DNA of 64,000 bases from Maniola hyperantus (GCF_902806685.2 NC_048538.1:744001-808000), one strand, 5' to 3'; positions 31,755-42,597 are shown, counted from the first letter of the stretch. Notes: generated by a model not told the origin, from the letters alone. Translations and numbers: made by a program.

Positions 31755-31998
31755 GTGTTTCTTTCTCCAGCAATGCACGGGGCTGCAATGGCTTGTATAG
31801 TACGGTATAATAACATTGTAAATTGAAAAATTAAGAATTAAAAAGAGCAACTGCCGAGTTTCTTGCTGGTTCTTCTCGGTAGGAACGGCATTCCGAACCA
31901 GTGGTAAATTAAAACTACCTGACTATTCATAAGCACTTTTAAAAAGTTTACATGAATAAAAAAAACATTCTATTCTATTCTATTCTATTCTATTAAAT
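31755..31998 (+). mobile_element. LINE-J1 3' UTR with (TTCTA)n tail
   Basis: CCAGCAATGCACGGGGCTGC, CTGCCGAGTTTCTTGCTGGT, CATTCCGAACCAGTGG and a clean ATTCT pentamer tail. Confidence 0.8.
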
Positions 31999-32111
31999 TT
32001 TTTTAGCGTAGTAGCACGCACGCCGGGTTTCCGCTAGTTTACTTTAAAAATAAAGCGATAGTAAGGTAGTAGGTAACCGCCCACGACCTAGGTACGTCAT
32101 CAACTGCATTT

Positions 32112-32290
32112 CCTATAAAAGTTTCCTTTCATGTACTTAGATGCATTAAATCCACTCTCGCGCCAATAAACTGCCCACTCTAGCAAGCAGGCGAGCAATA
32201 GTCGTCAGTCACCCTTCAAACACAAAACATTAAAAATATGCACCGGAGTGTATGTCCGGCGTCCGCGTCTAATGGAAGCAATAACTTGGT
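32112..32290 (+). promoter_or_regulatory. candidate TATA promoter and short first exon, unproven
   Basis: CTATAAAAG at 32112 lies in unique DNA. An ATG at 32238 (context AAAATATGC) opens 17 codons (MHRSVCPASASNGSNNL) that end at a donor-like GGT|GTAAGT (junction 32290/32291). A short first coding exon after a TATA promoter is a common insect gene shape, but the peptide is not a signal peptide, and no second exon can be tied to it. Confidence 0.2.
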
Positions 32291-32544
32291 GTAAGTTAGC
32301 GTCGCTCGACCAATTTTATATCTTCGCCTTTATCCTGCGCCCGCGCAGTAATGTAGATAAATTGATCGCCTCAATCCCTTATTGGATTAATTTATGGTAA
32401 TATGTTCGGATCGCGATAGCCTGTGCCGAGTTACGATTAAACAGTTTTTATGTAAATCCGCCATCTTTGTTCGCAGCAGTTGGTATGATGTGGGGAAGTG
32501 GTGCGAGTCAAAGGAGCTAGCAGAAAGCAATATCAGAACCAGAG

Positions 32545-32707
32545 TACAGTACGTGGCCGAAAGTTATGTGCATCGGCTTTGTAAAGCGTTGTCTCTGTCA
32601 CTCATACCTATATATGATGTTTTGTCGGTCTCAACGACAGAGACAGTGTTCTACTTTCCTATCTTATTCTAAAGGTTGTTGTACATCTCTTTCGGCCGCG
32701 TACTGTA
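32545..32707. mobile_element. MITE-1, complete copy
   Basis: TACAGTACGTGGCCGAAAG at the left and CTTTCGGCCGCGTACTGTA at the right form terminal inverted repeats with one mismatch in the first 19 bp. Inner arms GTAAAGCGTTGTCTCTGTC and GACAGAGACAGTGTTCTA form a second stem. The outer TA on both sides suits a Tc1/mariner-type target. 163 bp including the TAs. Confidence 0.9.
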
Positions 32708-32711
32708 AGCG

Positions 32712-32772
32712 ATATAGCTCAAGGGGCTGTCAAGCTAAAGTGGCAATGGGCAGGACACATAGTTCGAAAAAA
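32712..32772 (+). mobile_element. RTE LINE ORF scrap
   Basis: ATAGCTCAAGGGGCTGTCAA, then GCTAAAGTGGCAATGGGCAG, reading KLKWQWAGHIVRK. Very short. Confidence 0.65.
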
Positions 32773-32797
32773 CTATATAAATGTTGAGAACTGGAGA

Positions 32798-32897
32798 GTG
32801 ACATAGGCTACTTTTTATCCCGAAAAATCAAACAGTTCCCACGGGATTTTTAAAAACCTAACTCCACGTGGATGAAGTCGCCAGCATCAGCTAGTAA
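32798..32897 (-). repeat. fam-E 5' part
   Basis: GTGACATAGGCTACTTTTTA, AGTTCCCACGGGATTTTTAA, CCACGTGGATGAAGTCGCC, ATCAGCTAGTAA. Confidence 0.75.
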
Positions 32898-33241
32898 ATA
32901 AATAAATAAGCCTACCACTAAATTTTTTTGTTTGATATTATTTTGTAGGTATATATACATATGTTTTTAATTACCTTTCTTTTTTTTTCTTTTTTCTTTT
33001 TTTCCATTATTAATAGGTAATTGTTTTTTTTTGATATTATGCCTTTGCCGGCGTCATCAGCTAGTACCTACCTACTCTCACCAAAAAGTTGAATGCCCGC
33101 TGTTACTCATGGCGTGTACCACATCACAGGTGCTAATCAAACAGCAGTGACATTTCTGATTTGATGTCACCGACTCTAAATAAATTGTTGTTTTGTTTCT
33201 CTACCGTAATGTGTCGTAAAAGTGTGGAGCCGCGCTAATTT

Positions 33242-33366
33242 TGACCACTAAAGATTTAGAAAATCGATAATTTTGATACTTTGAATCGTAAAAAACGATA
33301 ATTTTTACTATTGTGAGTCGTAAAATCGATAATTTGGACTACCTACTATGATTCTATTAGTGGTCA
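33242..33366. repeat. ATCGATAAT triplicate between inverted GACCACTAA ends
   Basis: GACCACTAA at 33243 and TTAGTGGTC at 33357 face each other. Between them are three similar sites: AAAATCGATAATTTT, AAAAACGATAATTTTT and AAAATCGATAATTTG. It looks like a small MITE with internal repeats. Confidence 0.55.
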
Positions 33367-33473
33367 TATATAAACACATAAAAATTTGCGAAATCACTTA
33401 GGTACTTTAGCGATGACTATAGTTTTTTGAGTATATCTCAGAATGAAAGTTTTCCACAAAAGAATATACAGTA

Positions 33474-33535
33474 GGCGACAGGTCGAGATGGCAATCGGGG
33501 TATGAGGCGGAGGGGGGGGGGGGACTAACCCGGTG
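33474..33535. mobile_element. MITE-2 fragment with poly-G
   Basis: GGCGACAGGTCGAGATGGCA, TCGGGGTATGAGGCGG, then an uninterrupted run of G. Confidence 0.65.
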
Positions 33536-34390
33536 TGGTATAGCAATAAAGCGTTGTCAGACGTCCCGATTTTTCTGCGATTTTTACATCAAAATTAAAT
33601 GCCCCGTGCGGGACAGTCACTTCTTTATTAAAGAGAAAAAGGAAACTTTAAAAGAAGTTAAATCTTCACAAGAATGTCATGAATAAGTAATTCTTATAAA
33701 TAATAATATTTTCTTATTGTAAGTTGCAATTTGTAACGCTCACTCCACATACTTTTGTTTGAAACGCCATTTTTTTCGAATGAATAAACCTTTTTTGATT
33801 TTGATTTTTTTTTTTAATTTATTCAGAAGACGAGTACGAATAAGACTCGACGACTATTTAACGATAGGGTAAATCTGATTTAAAATATTTTTATTAAAAT
33901 ACATTTTCTACGGCTATTTTTGCTATCTATTGTCACGTAAACGTTATTTGAATTCAAATAAAAAGATACTTAAATATTTAAAAACTTCTGATTATATACG
34001 TTTTTTAACATGTCCCGCTTTCGACGAAAGAATCCCGCTTTTTTCACTCAAAAAGTTCCAAAATCCCGACTTGGAAAAAAAAATATCTGGCAACACTGTA
34101 CAGCATATATCGAATTGAAGAAGTCGATGCGTACCTGCATGCATACCAAATCGCAAAGAGCGTATCTACTCCTAACAATCAGCAACTTTTCTGTAAGAAA
34201 CGAGTATCTAAAGTAATCACCCTCAATACCAAAAGCGTGTGGTTAATTGAACATAATAACCTTACAGGAAAACCCTTATTCGTTATTCCGAGGTAGAAAT
34301 TGGCGAAGGAAGAAAATATTCTCGAAGTTTCTCCAATAAACAAAGGCGCGGTACTTCGCGATAGCGGGAAAAACTCGTTCAGTATGTATA
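33536..34390. other. unassigned AT-rich stretch
   Basis: CCCGATTTTTCTGCGATTT (33568), GGGACAGTCAC (33612), TCCCGCTTT (34013, 34032) and CTGGCAACACTGTA (34088) look like parts of an old repeat. The short frames over it are not called. Confidence 0.3.
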
Positions 34391-34393
34391 GTA

Positions 34394-34985
34394 TGAATTT
34401 TTTTATCTCGCTAACGTTGATACTATTCGTGAGTCAAAACACAATAAGGACAAAGAAAAATGGACCTAAAGACATAGGATTAAAGTCGGAAATTCAGTAC
34501 CTCCGATTTTAGCTCCGCTAAGTTTCCGTTTCGAGCCGCGCTGGCTGTAGATGTATAGACGAATTAGAACTTTAAAACAATGTATTTAAGGTGGATTTTA
34601 CTATAAAGCTGAACTGTTCCGACGATCGAATTTTATCAACGTAGGTAAATTGTAAAGTCTCATACTAAGCACTACACATACACTACATACTATGTATTTT
34701 TTTATATCACCAACGATGATAGTATTTGAGCATCAAAACAATAACAATAAGGTAAAATAGACCTAAACCACCTTAAATTAAAGTCGAAAACTCAGTACCA
34801 ATGATTTTAGCTCTGCAAAGTTTCTGTTTGGGTTGGTTGTAGATGTGTGGACGAATTAGAGCTTTAAAACAAAAAAAGGCAAAGTAAAATTGACCTAAAG
34901 TACTTAACTTTAAAGCCGAAAATTCAAAACCTACGATTTTAGCTCCGCTAAGTCACCTAAGCGCTGCATGCCGATCCACCTTAAT
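34394..34985. repeat. three diverged tandem copies, about 297-bp spacing
   Basis: TTTTTTTATCTCGCTAACG (34397) corresponds to TTTTTTTATATCACCAACG (34694). GATTTTAGCTCCGCTAAGTT recurs three times (34505, 34804, 34936). The third copy is shortened. Confidence 0.7.
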
Positions 34986-35029
34986 CGGCTTATTATTTCA
35001 TACAGAAGACAAAAAATCATTCAGAGAAA

Positions 35030-35262
35030 AAGATGGAGAGAGCTGATGATTGAGGATTTTGGAGACGGGTGAAGAGCACGCTTAAGGTATTGAAGATAGG
35101 TGGGAGGTGCTCGAGCAAATGTCATTCGAAACCTCATCCAATTGCCAAAAATTTGAAAAAAAATTCAAAATTGTGAAAAAATGGCCGCCATACAAATTTC
35201 GTCGGCGTCCATCTCGGAGGGTATGAAAGATGGTAGAGTGGTTTCTTGGCAAAAGATGATCA
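35030..35262 (+). repeat. dispersed repeat, inverted partner at 40375
   Basis: GGAGAGAGCTGATGATTGAG, GGGTGAAGAGCACG, CCTCATCCAATTGCCAAAA, AAAATGGCCGCCATACAAAT, GTATGAAAGATGGTAGAGTG. The same blocks run in reverse at 40375-40600. The class is unknown. Confidence 0.7.
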
Positions 35263-35269
35263 GGGTCCA

Positions 35270-36625
35270 AAGATCTACTCGATAAATAAATAAAAAATTC
35301 AAGATGGCGGAATTTATTTTTTCATAGAAAATGTATGACTTTATTTAAAATTGGCAGAGAGCTGGAGAAAACTTCAAAATGGCGATTAGAAATTTCGAGA
35401 GCTGCTTTAGCAGCTCGAGCAGCGAGCAAAATACTAGTTACTATTATAAAAGAAAAGTGTTTTAACGCTTTGTACAACTTTGGTGAGCTCTCATACTAAG
35501 CCTACGGGCCGCATCGGGCACATTTTATACAAACGATGACATAAATACTCATTTGCAAGAACAATATCCGATATTGAGTGAGGCCTGTCTGGTGTTGCGA
35601 GTACAACTCGGGCCAACGTAACTCGCGCTGTTTGTCTACTTTATTCCTTTACTTTTCCAAATAAAAAGCGGTTTTCTGTTTGTTTTTTGTTTGTATTAGT
35701 TAATATTCATACAGACTTTGGTTTTGTTTACTCATAAGTCATACTTAATTCAATCAGGTTCTTTTTGGAGTAGAAAATTTGGGCTGTTCCGTTTTCATCC
35801 TATGACGTCTCATCTCAAACATTTTATTTCTTAACCCAACCTGATTTGTATATCTGATTTCTTTTGAGAATAAATTCTTTAACCACATTTGTTTTCCTTA
35901 GTCCTTACTTATCAGACAGCAATTATTTGTTATTAAATTGTTCCATGAGTATTCCTCACTCAACCGATGTTTATAATTTTAAAACGAGCCTGGGTTTTTA
36001 TGTACAGTCTGATAAAAAAAGTTTATTTTTATTTTTTGTATTTTTGGGTTGAAATTTTGCTTGGTTGAGAGCGTTTCTTTAAAAAATTAGATAACAATAT
36101 AATTAGTGAATTAGCCTTGGGCTCCAAAAGATAATTAAGTATACTTACCTACTGGTAAAACTCTATCCTATTTCTAAAAAAGTCTATCGAGAAATAAAAT
36201 CCAGTAAAATACTGTCACTTTTGATTAAAGAAATTAATATTCTTTATTTATAAAATACTTTGTTTTCTTTATTACAGTGTATGTAACATCTGCATAGGTT
36301 TCAGTTTTTAAAAATCACGTGGGAATTCTTTAATTTTCCGGGGGTCATTCCTCAGGATGTAAGCTATTTATCATCTGTTAGTACCAAATTTCGTCAAAAT
36401 CTGCTTAGCAGATGTTCTGTGAAAAGTTAGCAGATACACACACTTTGACATTTATAATTGATGTTATTAAGAATAGATTTGTACGTATATAAAGTCGCGG
36501 GGATCATTATAGTTTCACCATAAAAGTTTTGTAAAAAGTTTTGTGGTTGAAAATAAATATTTCTACAGTAGATTAACTAGAGCAAAATGTGTCCAATATT
36601 TTTGTCCTGTTGTGTAGTCGGCATA
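35270..36625. other. AT-rich stretch
   Basis: A decayed fam-E piece at about 36296-36470 (AAAATCACGTGGGAATTC, TTTCGTCAAAATCTGCTTAG). No gene recognised elsewhere. Confidence 0.35.
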
Positions 36626-36628
36626 TTC

Positions 36629-36965
36629 ATGTTTATTCACCGGCCTGCCAGCCCCTCAACCGACGTATTTATTGGTTTGCATCCAACCTATCTAGTGGAG
36701 TTACGACGTTATACGCCGCACAACTCAAAATTCGTCTTACACTTTACAGCTGTATGTAGATTCGAGTTATGAAACCGAGAAAGGGAACGTAGTTTATACT
36801 GTTTATATCGCCACTAGTAACACGGTTTAGCTATCAGTACAGTTAAGACAGGCGGGTATTACACCAGTATATTTTATTGATTTGCATCCAACCTATCTAG
36901 TGGAGTAACAGAGTTTTACGCTGTTATTTCGTCACAAGAAGCAGAGTTTAGCTATCAGTTCAGTC
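36629..36965. repeat. local direct duplication
   Basis: TTTGCATCCAACCTATCTAG occurs at 36676 and 36882, and GGTTTAGCTATCAGTACAGT matches AGTTTAGCTATCAGTTCAGT (36825, 36946). Unequal spacing shows an internal deletion of about 85 bp in one copy. Confidence 0.6.
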
Positions 36966-37092
36966 AGGAAACTATGGTGTTTATTGACACGCTCAGCGCT
37001 TTCTAAAAAGCTGTCTAGATGGGTCTAGATTCCGAACAAAAATCGTTTTCTATGAAGCTATCAAAATGAGTATAACACTGGTGAAGCTATAA

Positions 37093-37527
37093 GTCAAAGT
37101 CAATGTCTTATGGGTTAAAGCGGCAGATATTGGGAGAATTTTTGTATTACAAAAAAGGGCAATACGCGCAATTTATAACTTAAGACCACGCGATTCCCTT
37201 CGAGAGAAATTTAAGGAAATAGATATCCTTACTGTAGCCTCTCAATATATTTATAATAACATAATTTTTGTAAGACAAAATATTCTTAGTTACAAGAAAA
37301 TTGGTGATCTACACAATAGGCTAACTAGAAACATAGACAAACTTGCAGCTCCTGCCTTCCGCCTCAGGAAAGTCCAAAAGTCATTTGTGGGTATTGGTAT
37401 TACCTTTTATAATAAAATCCCGCAAACTATTTTGGACTTACCTTTGCACAAGTTTAAAAATATGCTCCTGAAAAAAGCATATTACACAATTGAAGATTAT
37501 CTAAATGATAAAAGAGCATGGATTTGA
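37093..37527 (+). pseudogene. LINE-J1 reverse transcriptase, C-terminal 144 codons
   Basis: An uninterrupted frame from just after a TAA at 37090 to TGA at 37525. It reads AADIGRIFVLQKRAIRAIYN, LRPRDSLREKF, a central RLTRNIDKLAAPAFRLRK block and DLPLHKFKNMLLKKAYYTIE near the end. The LQKRAIR motif is typical of the thumb/C-terminal region of Jockey/CR1-like LINE reverse transcriptases. The catalytic palm is absent: a 5'-truncated copy, but young enough to keep its frame. Confidence 0.85.
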
Positions 37528-37735
37528 CCTGCAGCTCGTTCCAGCAACGCACAAGACTGCAAATACTATTTTATACATGGCATAATCTTGTACCTATATC
37601 AAATATTTGAAAAGAGCAACCGCCGAGTTTCTTACTGGTTCTTCTCGGTAGGAAAGGCATTCCGAACCAGTGGTAGATGCATCCGACTATTCGTAAGTAC
37701 TTGTAAAAGTTTATTCGAATAAAAAAGATTTTTAT
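37528..37735 (+). mobile_element. LINE-J1 3' UTR
   Basis: CCTGCAGCTCGTTCCAGCAA, TACATGGCATAATCTTGTAC, CCGCCGAGTTTCTTACTGGT, CAGTGGTAGATGCATCCGAC, ending GAATAAAAAAG. This copy defines the family for the fragments at 18926, 21640 and 31755. Confidence 0.85.
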
Positions 37736-37736
37736 T

Positions 37737-37925
37737 TATTTATTTATTCAAATCCACTTATTCAAAATAGGCACCATTGTATACTTTTTGAATGTCAATA
37801 GTTAAAATATAGTTTGTAGATAATTAAATTGATATCATGGTAATAATTAACAGCGTAAACTTAAAACTAAAGTTCCTAATGCGCCCTGGTCTGAGAAGAA
37901 GCCTACAACAAACTTAGCTACTATG
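37737..37925 (-). mobile_element. LINE 3' end
   Basis: Begins with a TTTA run, AAATAGGCACCATTGTATAC, GCGCCCTGGTCTGAGAAGAA and GCCTACAACAAACTTAGC. Reverse relative of the 27427 copy. Confidence 0.55.
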
Positions 37926-38401
37926 ATTTTTTATTTTTTTATCATCACCACTTTACAATATCACTTAAACTTATTAGAACTATCACAAAGCCGTGCAACA
38001 TTCCCAAGCTTTCTTATCATTTAAATAATCCTTTACATTGTAATAATATTTTTAATAAGTTTACGTTTTATGAAAACTTTGAACTTGTTGAGAGACATCT
38101 CGTTGTTTTGTGATTTAGAGTGACCGACTATTCCGGAACTGTGTGATTGCTAAACTGTGGTAGCTAGTATCAAGATCTGTCAGATATTTTCTACGTAGCT
38201 AACTTCGCAGGCCTCAGGTTTTGACAATTGTTTAAACATTTTTAGATTACGAAGAATAGCTTTTTATGGTTTGTTCTAGGCTCTATTTTTAGGTGCATGT
38301 TAAAATATTTAAGGGCTGAAGATATGGTCTAAGAGATGGTAGAAAATTTTAAGGTGGCAAATGATTAAAGCTCAAATAGTGTGTAAGATATGAAACTATA
38401 A

Positions 38402-38650
38402 TATAAAAGTGAAATACCACTCACTCACTCACTGACTGACTGACTAATCACGAAATCTCAGAAACTATAAAGCCTACAAACTTGAAATTTGGAAGGTAGG
38501 TTCCTTCTAGGGTGTAGGTGTTAGCTAAGAAACGGTTTTTATTAAATTCCCCCCTAGAGTGGTTAAATGGGCTTTGGAAGGTTGTATGAAAGTCCTATGT
38601 TTTTGAAGTTAGAGACGTGCAAATAATTATTAATTATGTTATCAGCTTTA
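38402..38650 (-). repeat. repeat with CACTCACTCACTGACT end
   Basis: AAGTGAAATACCACTCACTC, CACGAAATCTCAGAAACT, ACTTGAAATTTGGAAGGTAG, GGTTGTATGAAAGTCCTATG. The inverted partner at 44600-45010 carries a hugely expanded tetramer at the same place. Confidence 0.75.
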
Positions 38651-38813
38651 AATAATAAAAACCTCTATAATTTATTTTAGAAAACCCCCCCTTGGCTGGT
38701 AAAATAGGGGATGAAAGTTTGTATGTGAAAGTTAATTGAAGAAAAGAAAATTATTGTTATTTTAACTTGAAATTTGGAAGGTACCTACGTTCTATCTAGT
38801 TTTACTACTAACT

Positions 38814-39026
38814 TTTAGAGTATTCGCATCCTCTTCTTACTAATGTAATATGAAAAGGACATATACAGTTTGACAGTTTTAAATTTAATTTATAGCTGTC
38901 AAACCTCGTGACTTTAGCTGCCAGTCGCGAGCGTGCATTAAAATTTAGATGCCTTAAATTAATGTAAAATTCATGTTCCGTCCTTTTTTAGCAATATTAA
39001 AAAGAAGAGGATGCAGATACTCTAAA
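38814..39026. mobile_element. 213-bp MITE
   Basis: TTTAGAGTATTCGCATCCTC (left) and the complement of GAGGATGCAGATACTCTAAA (right) are terminal inverted repeats with two mismatches in 20. CTTCTT and AAAAGGAC blocks extend the pairing. The centre has a TTTGACAG/CTGTCAAA pair. Confidence 0.85.
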
Positions 39027-39371
39027 TTTAGTTTAGAGAAAGACAACAGAATCGGCGTCATTATATTAATATTTCAATTCAAATAAGTCATAAGTCAGTC
39101 ACCAATAAAGATTGAATATGTAAATTCCTGCATTACATTAGGAGTAAATAAGGATAATTGGTAGTGAAGTGAAGTGTTCATTTGCCTTCGTTTGGGAGTA
39201 CAGCATGTTATGGGAGACCTCAATCAGGGCCGATAAGGCGAGCGCCTTCCCGACTGATGGGTTTATTGCCATGGACCCTCTCAAATGCATTATGTGTTTC
39301 TTAAACTTATAAGAGGGTTTAAGATAAAACCATATCAAAAGTGTTTCACTTAGTATTAAATTATGAATGAC

Positions 39372-39770
39372 TAGATTATTCCCGCGATTTCATCCGTGTG
39401 AACTACACAAATTTCAAACCACTATTATTTTACCGCCTTAGGGATTGAAGCAAAAATCCTTTCTTAACGGACGTGTGCCTACTTACGTCATAATAGCAAT
39501 CTGTATGCCAAGTTTCAGCTCGATCCGTTGATAGATCAGTCATTGTCAGTCAGTCAGTCAGCTTTTCATTTAATATGATGCTAGCTAGGATGCCCGCGAC
39601 TTCGTCCGCGTGGACTACACAAATTTCAAACCCCTATTTTACCGTCTTAGGGGTTAAATTTGCAAAAATCCTTTCAATTTCGTTCGTTCAAAATTCGTTG
39701 CTCCGTTGCGACGTGATTGAAGGACAAACCAACAAACAAACACACTTTCACATGTATAATAGGGGTAATA
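39372..39770 (+). repeat. two adjacent fam-D/fam-E copies
   Basis: The first (39372-39582) is a fam-D copy with GTGTGAACTACACAAATTTC and GTCAGTCAGTCAGTCAGC. The second (39583-39770) starts as fam-D (GCGTGGACTACACAAATTTC) but ends as fam-E (GCTCCGTTGCGACGTGATTG, CCAACAAACAAACACACTTT). It is a fused element, or evidence that the two families share a 5' end. Confidence 0.75.
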
Positions 39771-39837
39771 GTTTGTTGTTATAGCGGCAATAGACATACT
39801 CTGTGAAATGCTACATATTCTGTGAACATTTCAACTC

Positions 39838-39966
39838 TCTACCTATAAGTACCAGTTCCCGAGATACAGACTAACAGACCGCTGTCAGACAGACGGGACG
39901 GACGGACAGCGGAGGCTCAGTAATAGGGCCCTGTTGGCATCACTCGGGTACGGAACCCTAAAAAGG
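39838..39966 (+). repeat. fam-F-like variant end
   Basis: CTGTCAGACAGACGGGACGG, then GGGCCCTGTTGGCATCACTC and GGGTACGGAACCCTAAAAAG. It has the GGTACGGAACCCT edge with a different body, like the traces at 4780 and 5870. Confidence 0.55.
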
Positions 39967-40374
39967 CGTATTTGTACAAAAAGCGCGGGACCTTGAGTTG
40001 GTGTGAATGAACCGGCCGACGGTTTTACGGCTCATTCATAATCTCGTGGTCGTACGCACTCGCTGAGTTTCGCCTACGCGACGCGGCAACTACGCACTGC
40101 GTATTCTGTGGCAATACTTGCGTAGATATAATATGCTATAGGGTCAGAATAAGAATATGAATTACTTTCTGCCATTTTGTGACGTCTTATGCCCAGTTTT
40201 TGAAGTACTTTTAACGACGGTTTATTTCAATAGCGCTATTGGTCTGATAACTCGCGTTTCTGAACAACGCAATGCAAGATAAACTCCGTTTAAACTTAAC
40301 CAGTGTGCTTGTGCGCAGTTTATCGATTCCATAAAGTTATTTGACGTTTCATCTGTCAGCAGATAGTTCATGGT

Positions 40375-40600
40375 TTGCATATTTTCCACTGAATTTTGCA
40401 TTGAAACCACTCTTCCATCTTTTATACCCTCCGAGATTGACGCCAACGAAGTTTGTATGGCAGCCATCATTTTTTCGCCATTTTGAATTATTTTTCAGCT
40501 TACTGCCAATTGGATGACGTTTCGAGTGACATTTGGTCAAGTATATCTATTGCTCTTCACCCTTCTCCGAAATCCTCAATCATCAGCTCTCTCCTTATTT
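40375..40600 (-). repeat. dispersed repeat, inverted partner of 35030
   Basis: CTCTTCCATCTTTTATACCC, ATTTTTTCGCCATTTTGAAT, GCCAATTGGATGACGTTTCG, TTCACCCTTCTCCGAAATCC, CAATCATCAGCTCTCTCC. Confidence 0.7.
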
Positions 40601-40764
40601 TTCCTCCGAATGAATTTTTATCTTCTATACGCAATAAAGAGAATTGAATTGAATTGAACCATCAGTCAAAAATTTTTTTTTCGTACAAAAATGTTCAGGA
40701 GAGGTGATCAATGAGTGAGTCAGTCAGTCAGTGAATCAGCACGAACAGCTATATATATATTAAT

Positions 40765-41059
40765 AAGCTGTGATAGCCTAGTAGTAAGGACGCCCGCCTT
40801 CTAATCGGAGGTCGGGGGTTCGATCCCGGGCACGCAATTCTAAGTTTTCGGAGTTATGTGCGTTTTAATTAATTAAATATCACTTGCTTAAAACATCGTG
40901 AGGAAACCTGCATGCCTGAGAGTTCTCTATAATGTTCTCAAAGGTGTGTGAAGTCTACCAATCCGCACATGGCCAACGTGGTAGACTATGGCCAAATCCC
41001 TTCTCACTCTGAGAGGAGACCCGTGTTCTGTAGTGAGCCGGCGATAGGTTGATCATGAT

Positions 41060-41091
<32 letters not shown>
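40765..41091 (+). mobile_element. SINE-C, full length
   Basis: Head AAGCTGTGATAGCCTAGTAG, box B GGGTTCGATCCCGGGCACGC, body TTCGGAGTTATGTGCG, CATCGTGAGGAAACCTGCAT, CACATGGCCAACGTGG, then CGATAGGTTGATCATGATGA and a long poly-A. Best reference copy in this window. Confidence 0.92.
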
Positions 41092-41455
41092 TTCAGCATT
41101 TCCCGCAACTGATCTTACCTTCAGATGTCAAGCGCGTATGCTGCCATAGATATAAAAAAAATTGTATAGAACGGCTATCACAAGGAAACAGTAAGCACAT
41201 GTCACTTTCTTCCTGCTCATGGGATAAATAAACAATAAAGCAACAGTCCAGTTCAACTGCAGGCCAGGAAGGGCCGACGGAACCGCGTCGCGAAGTTATG
41301 CGCGCTCGGCTTTTAATTACCCCCCCTTTACCGCGCCCCCCTCCCACTCCGCGGCAGATAATAAATATGCACTTCGCACGCATCCAGCGATGCCTTGTAA
41401 TTGACTGTTGTTGGACACAGGCGCTCAAACTTTTGACGCATCTTAGTCATAAATC

Positions 41456-41560
41456 TACAGTAGGCGGCCGAAAGTGATGTACATCGGCCTTTAGAATGAC
41501 AAATCGGCTTTCTAAAGCGTTGTCTCTGTCTTTCACATTTTGTCGGTCTCAACATTGTTT
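41456..41560. mobile_element. MITE-1, left half
   Basis: TACAGTAGGCGGCCGAAAGT, CATCGGCCTTTAGAATGAC, AAAGCGTTGTCTCTGTC. Lost after the central CGGTCTCAAC. Confidence 0.75.
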
Positions 41561-41574
41561 CGGGTCCATCTTTG

Positions 41575-42020
41575 TTCGAGTGGACCGGTTATTCAGTTTC
41601 GGCCGAATAACTATTAAAATATTGGAAATACCGGTTCATTAAATCGGCCATAAATCGTAAACGGTAACTTTCACAAAAAAGTTTACAGAAAACAAAAGAT
41701 GCGAAATTTTATTCTCTACAAAATGGTCTGCATAATTTTTGCCTTATAGTGGATAGTTTTCGAGATATCGGCCAAAAACTTTCCCTCAAGATTGCGATCC
41801 AAGCTTCACCTGGATCTGTCAGCATTTTGTGATTTTATGGTCAGTAAGCGACCCTTAACCTAAAAAAAAAAATTGGATCGGAGTGCGAGGTTGACCAAAA
41901 AAAAACGGCTTTATTTACTGGCCTAATTGTACCTAAAGTTTGGCAAGCGCTGCATGTTATTACGTCTTGCGGTATGATGGACGTCGAAGCACAGTCGATT
42001 GCTTACAGTTCACAGTTTAA
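41575..42020. other. unassigned stretch
   Basis: GACCGGTTATTCAGTTTCGG, TTTCGAGATATCGGCC and poly-A runs suggest an old repeat. No gene. Confidence 0.3.
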
Positions 42021-42023
42021 TTA

Positions 42024-42135
42024 CTGCCCGCTGCTCACTGCCCGTTGCTCGCTGCTCACTGCCCGTTGCTCGCTGCTCACTGCCCGTTGCTCGCTGCTCA
42101 CTGCCCGTTGCTCGCTGCTCACTGCCCACTGCCTG
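42024..42135. repeat. 21-bp minisatellite, about 5 units
   Basis: CTGCTCACTGCCCGTTGCTC units start at 42031, 42052, 42073, 42094 and 42115. As 21 is a multiple of three, all frames stay open and give a false repetitive peptide (CSLLTAR). Confidence 0.95.
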
Positions 42136-42228
42136 CAATGCACTGCCCGCTGCCCATGAGTCAGGAAACTCTCGGTTTGATCCTGAAATCGATTTATGTT
42201 TAATATTAGGCTAGGGGTGACGTGAAAT

Positions 42229-42597
42229 CTATACTTATATATAAAAGGAAAAGGTGACTGACTGATCTATCAACGCACAGCTTAAACTACTGGACGGATC
42301 ACGCTGAAATTCGGCATGCAGATAGCTATTATAACGTAGGCGTCTGCTAAGAAAGAATTTTTCAAAATTCAACCCCTGAAGGGGTAAAATAGGGGTTTGA
42401 AGTTTGTATGAAACTCTGTCAGTTTTGAAGTGTCTATAAAGAAGTTCTGTAAGTAGTTAAAATTTTTGCAATTAGCAGTATGACATATTTTATTAAGCTC
42501 ATGTTAAAATCTCATAGTTAAAGATCAAACCTAAGGGTGTAAAATAGGGGTTTAAAATTTGTGTAGTCCACGCGAAGTCGCGGGCATAAGCTAGTCC
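42229..42597 (-). repeat. fam-D, long form
   Basis: GGTGACTGACTGATCTATC, CTACTGGACGGATCACGC, CATGCAGATAGCTATTATAA, then TAGGGGTTTGAAGTTTGTAT and a second, more distal TAGGGGTTTAAAATTTGTG before CGCGAAGTCGCGGGCATAAG. The repeated AGGGGTTT block suggests an internal duplication or an insertion. Confidence 0.8.

Noticed and set aside
31623..31850. 75-codon minus-strand frame
   Set aside because: Runs across the junction of an RTE 3' end and a LINE-J1 tail. No domain.
40790..40840. A tRNA gene (box B GGTTCGATCCC)
   Set aside because: It is the head of SINE-C, followed by the SINE body and poly-A. The cloverleaf is incomplete.
41974..42214. Cys-Ser-Leu-Leu-Thr-Ala-Arg repeat peptides
   Set aside because: Translation of the 21-bp minisatellite in two frames.
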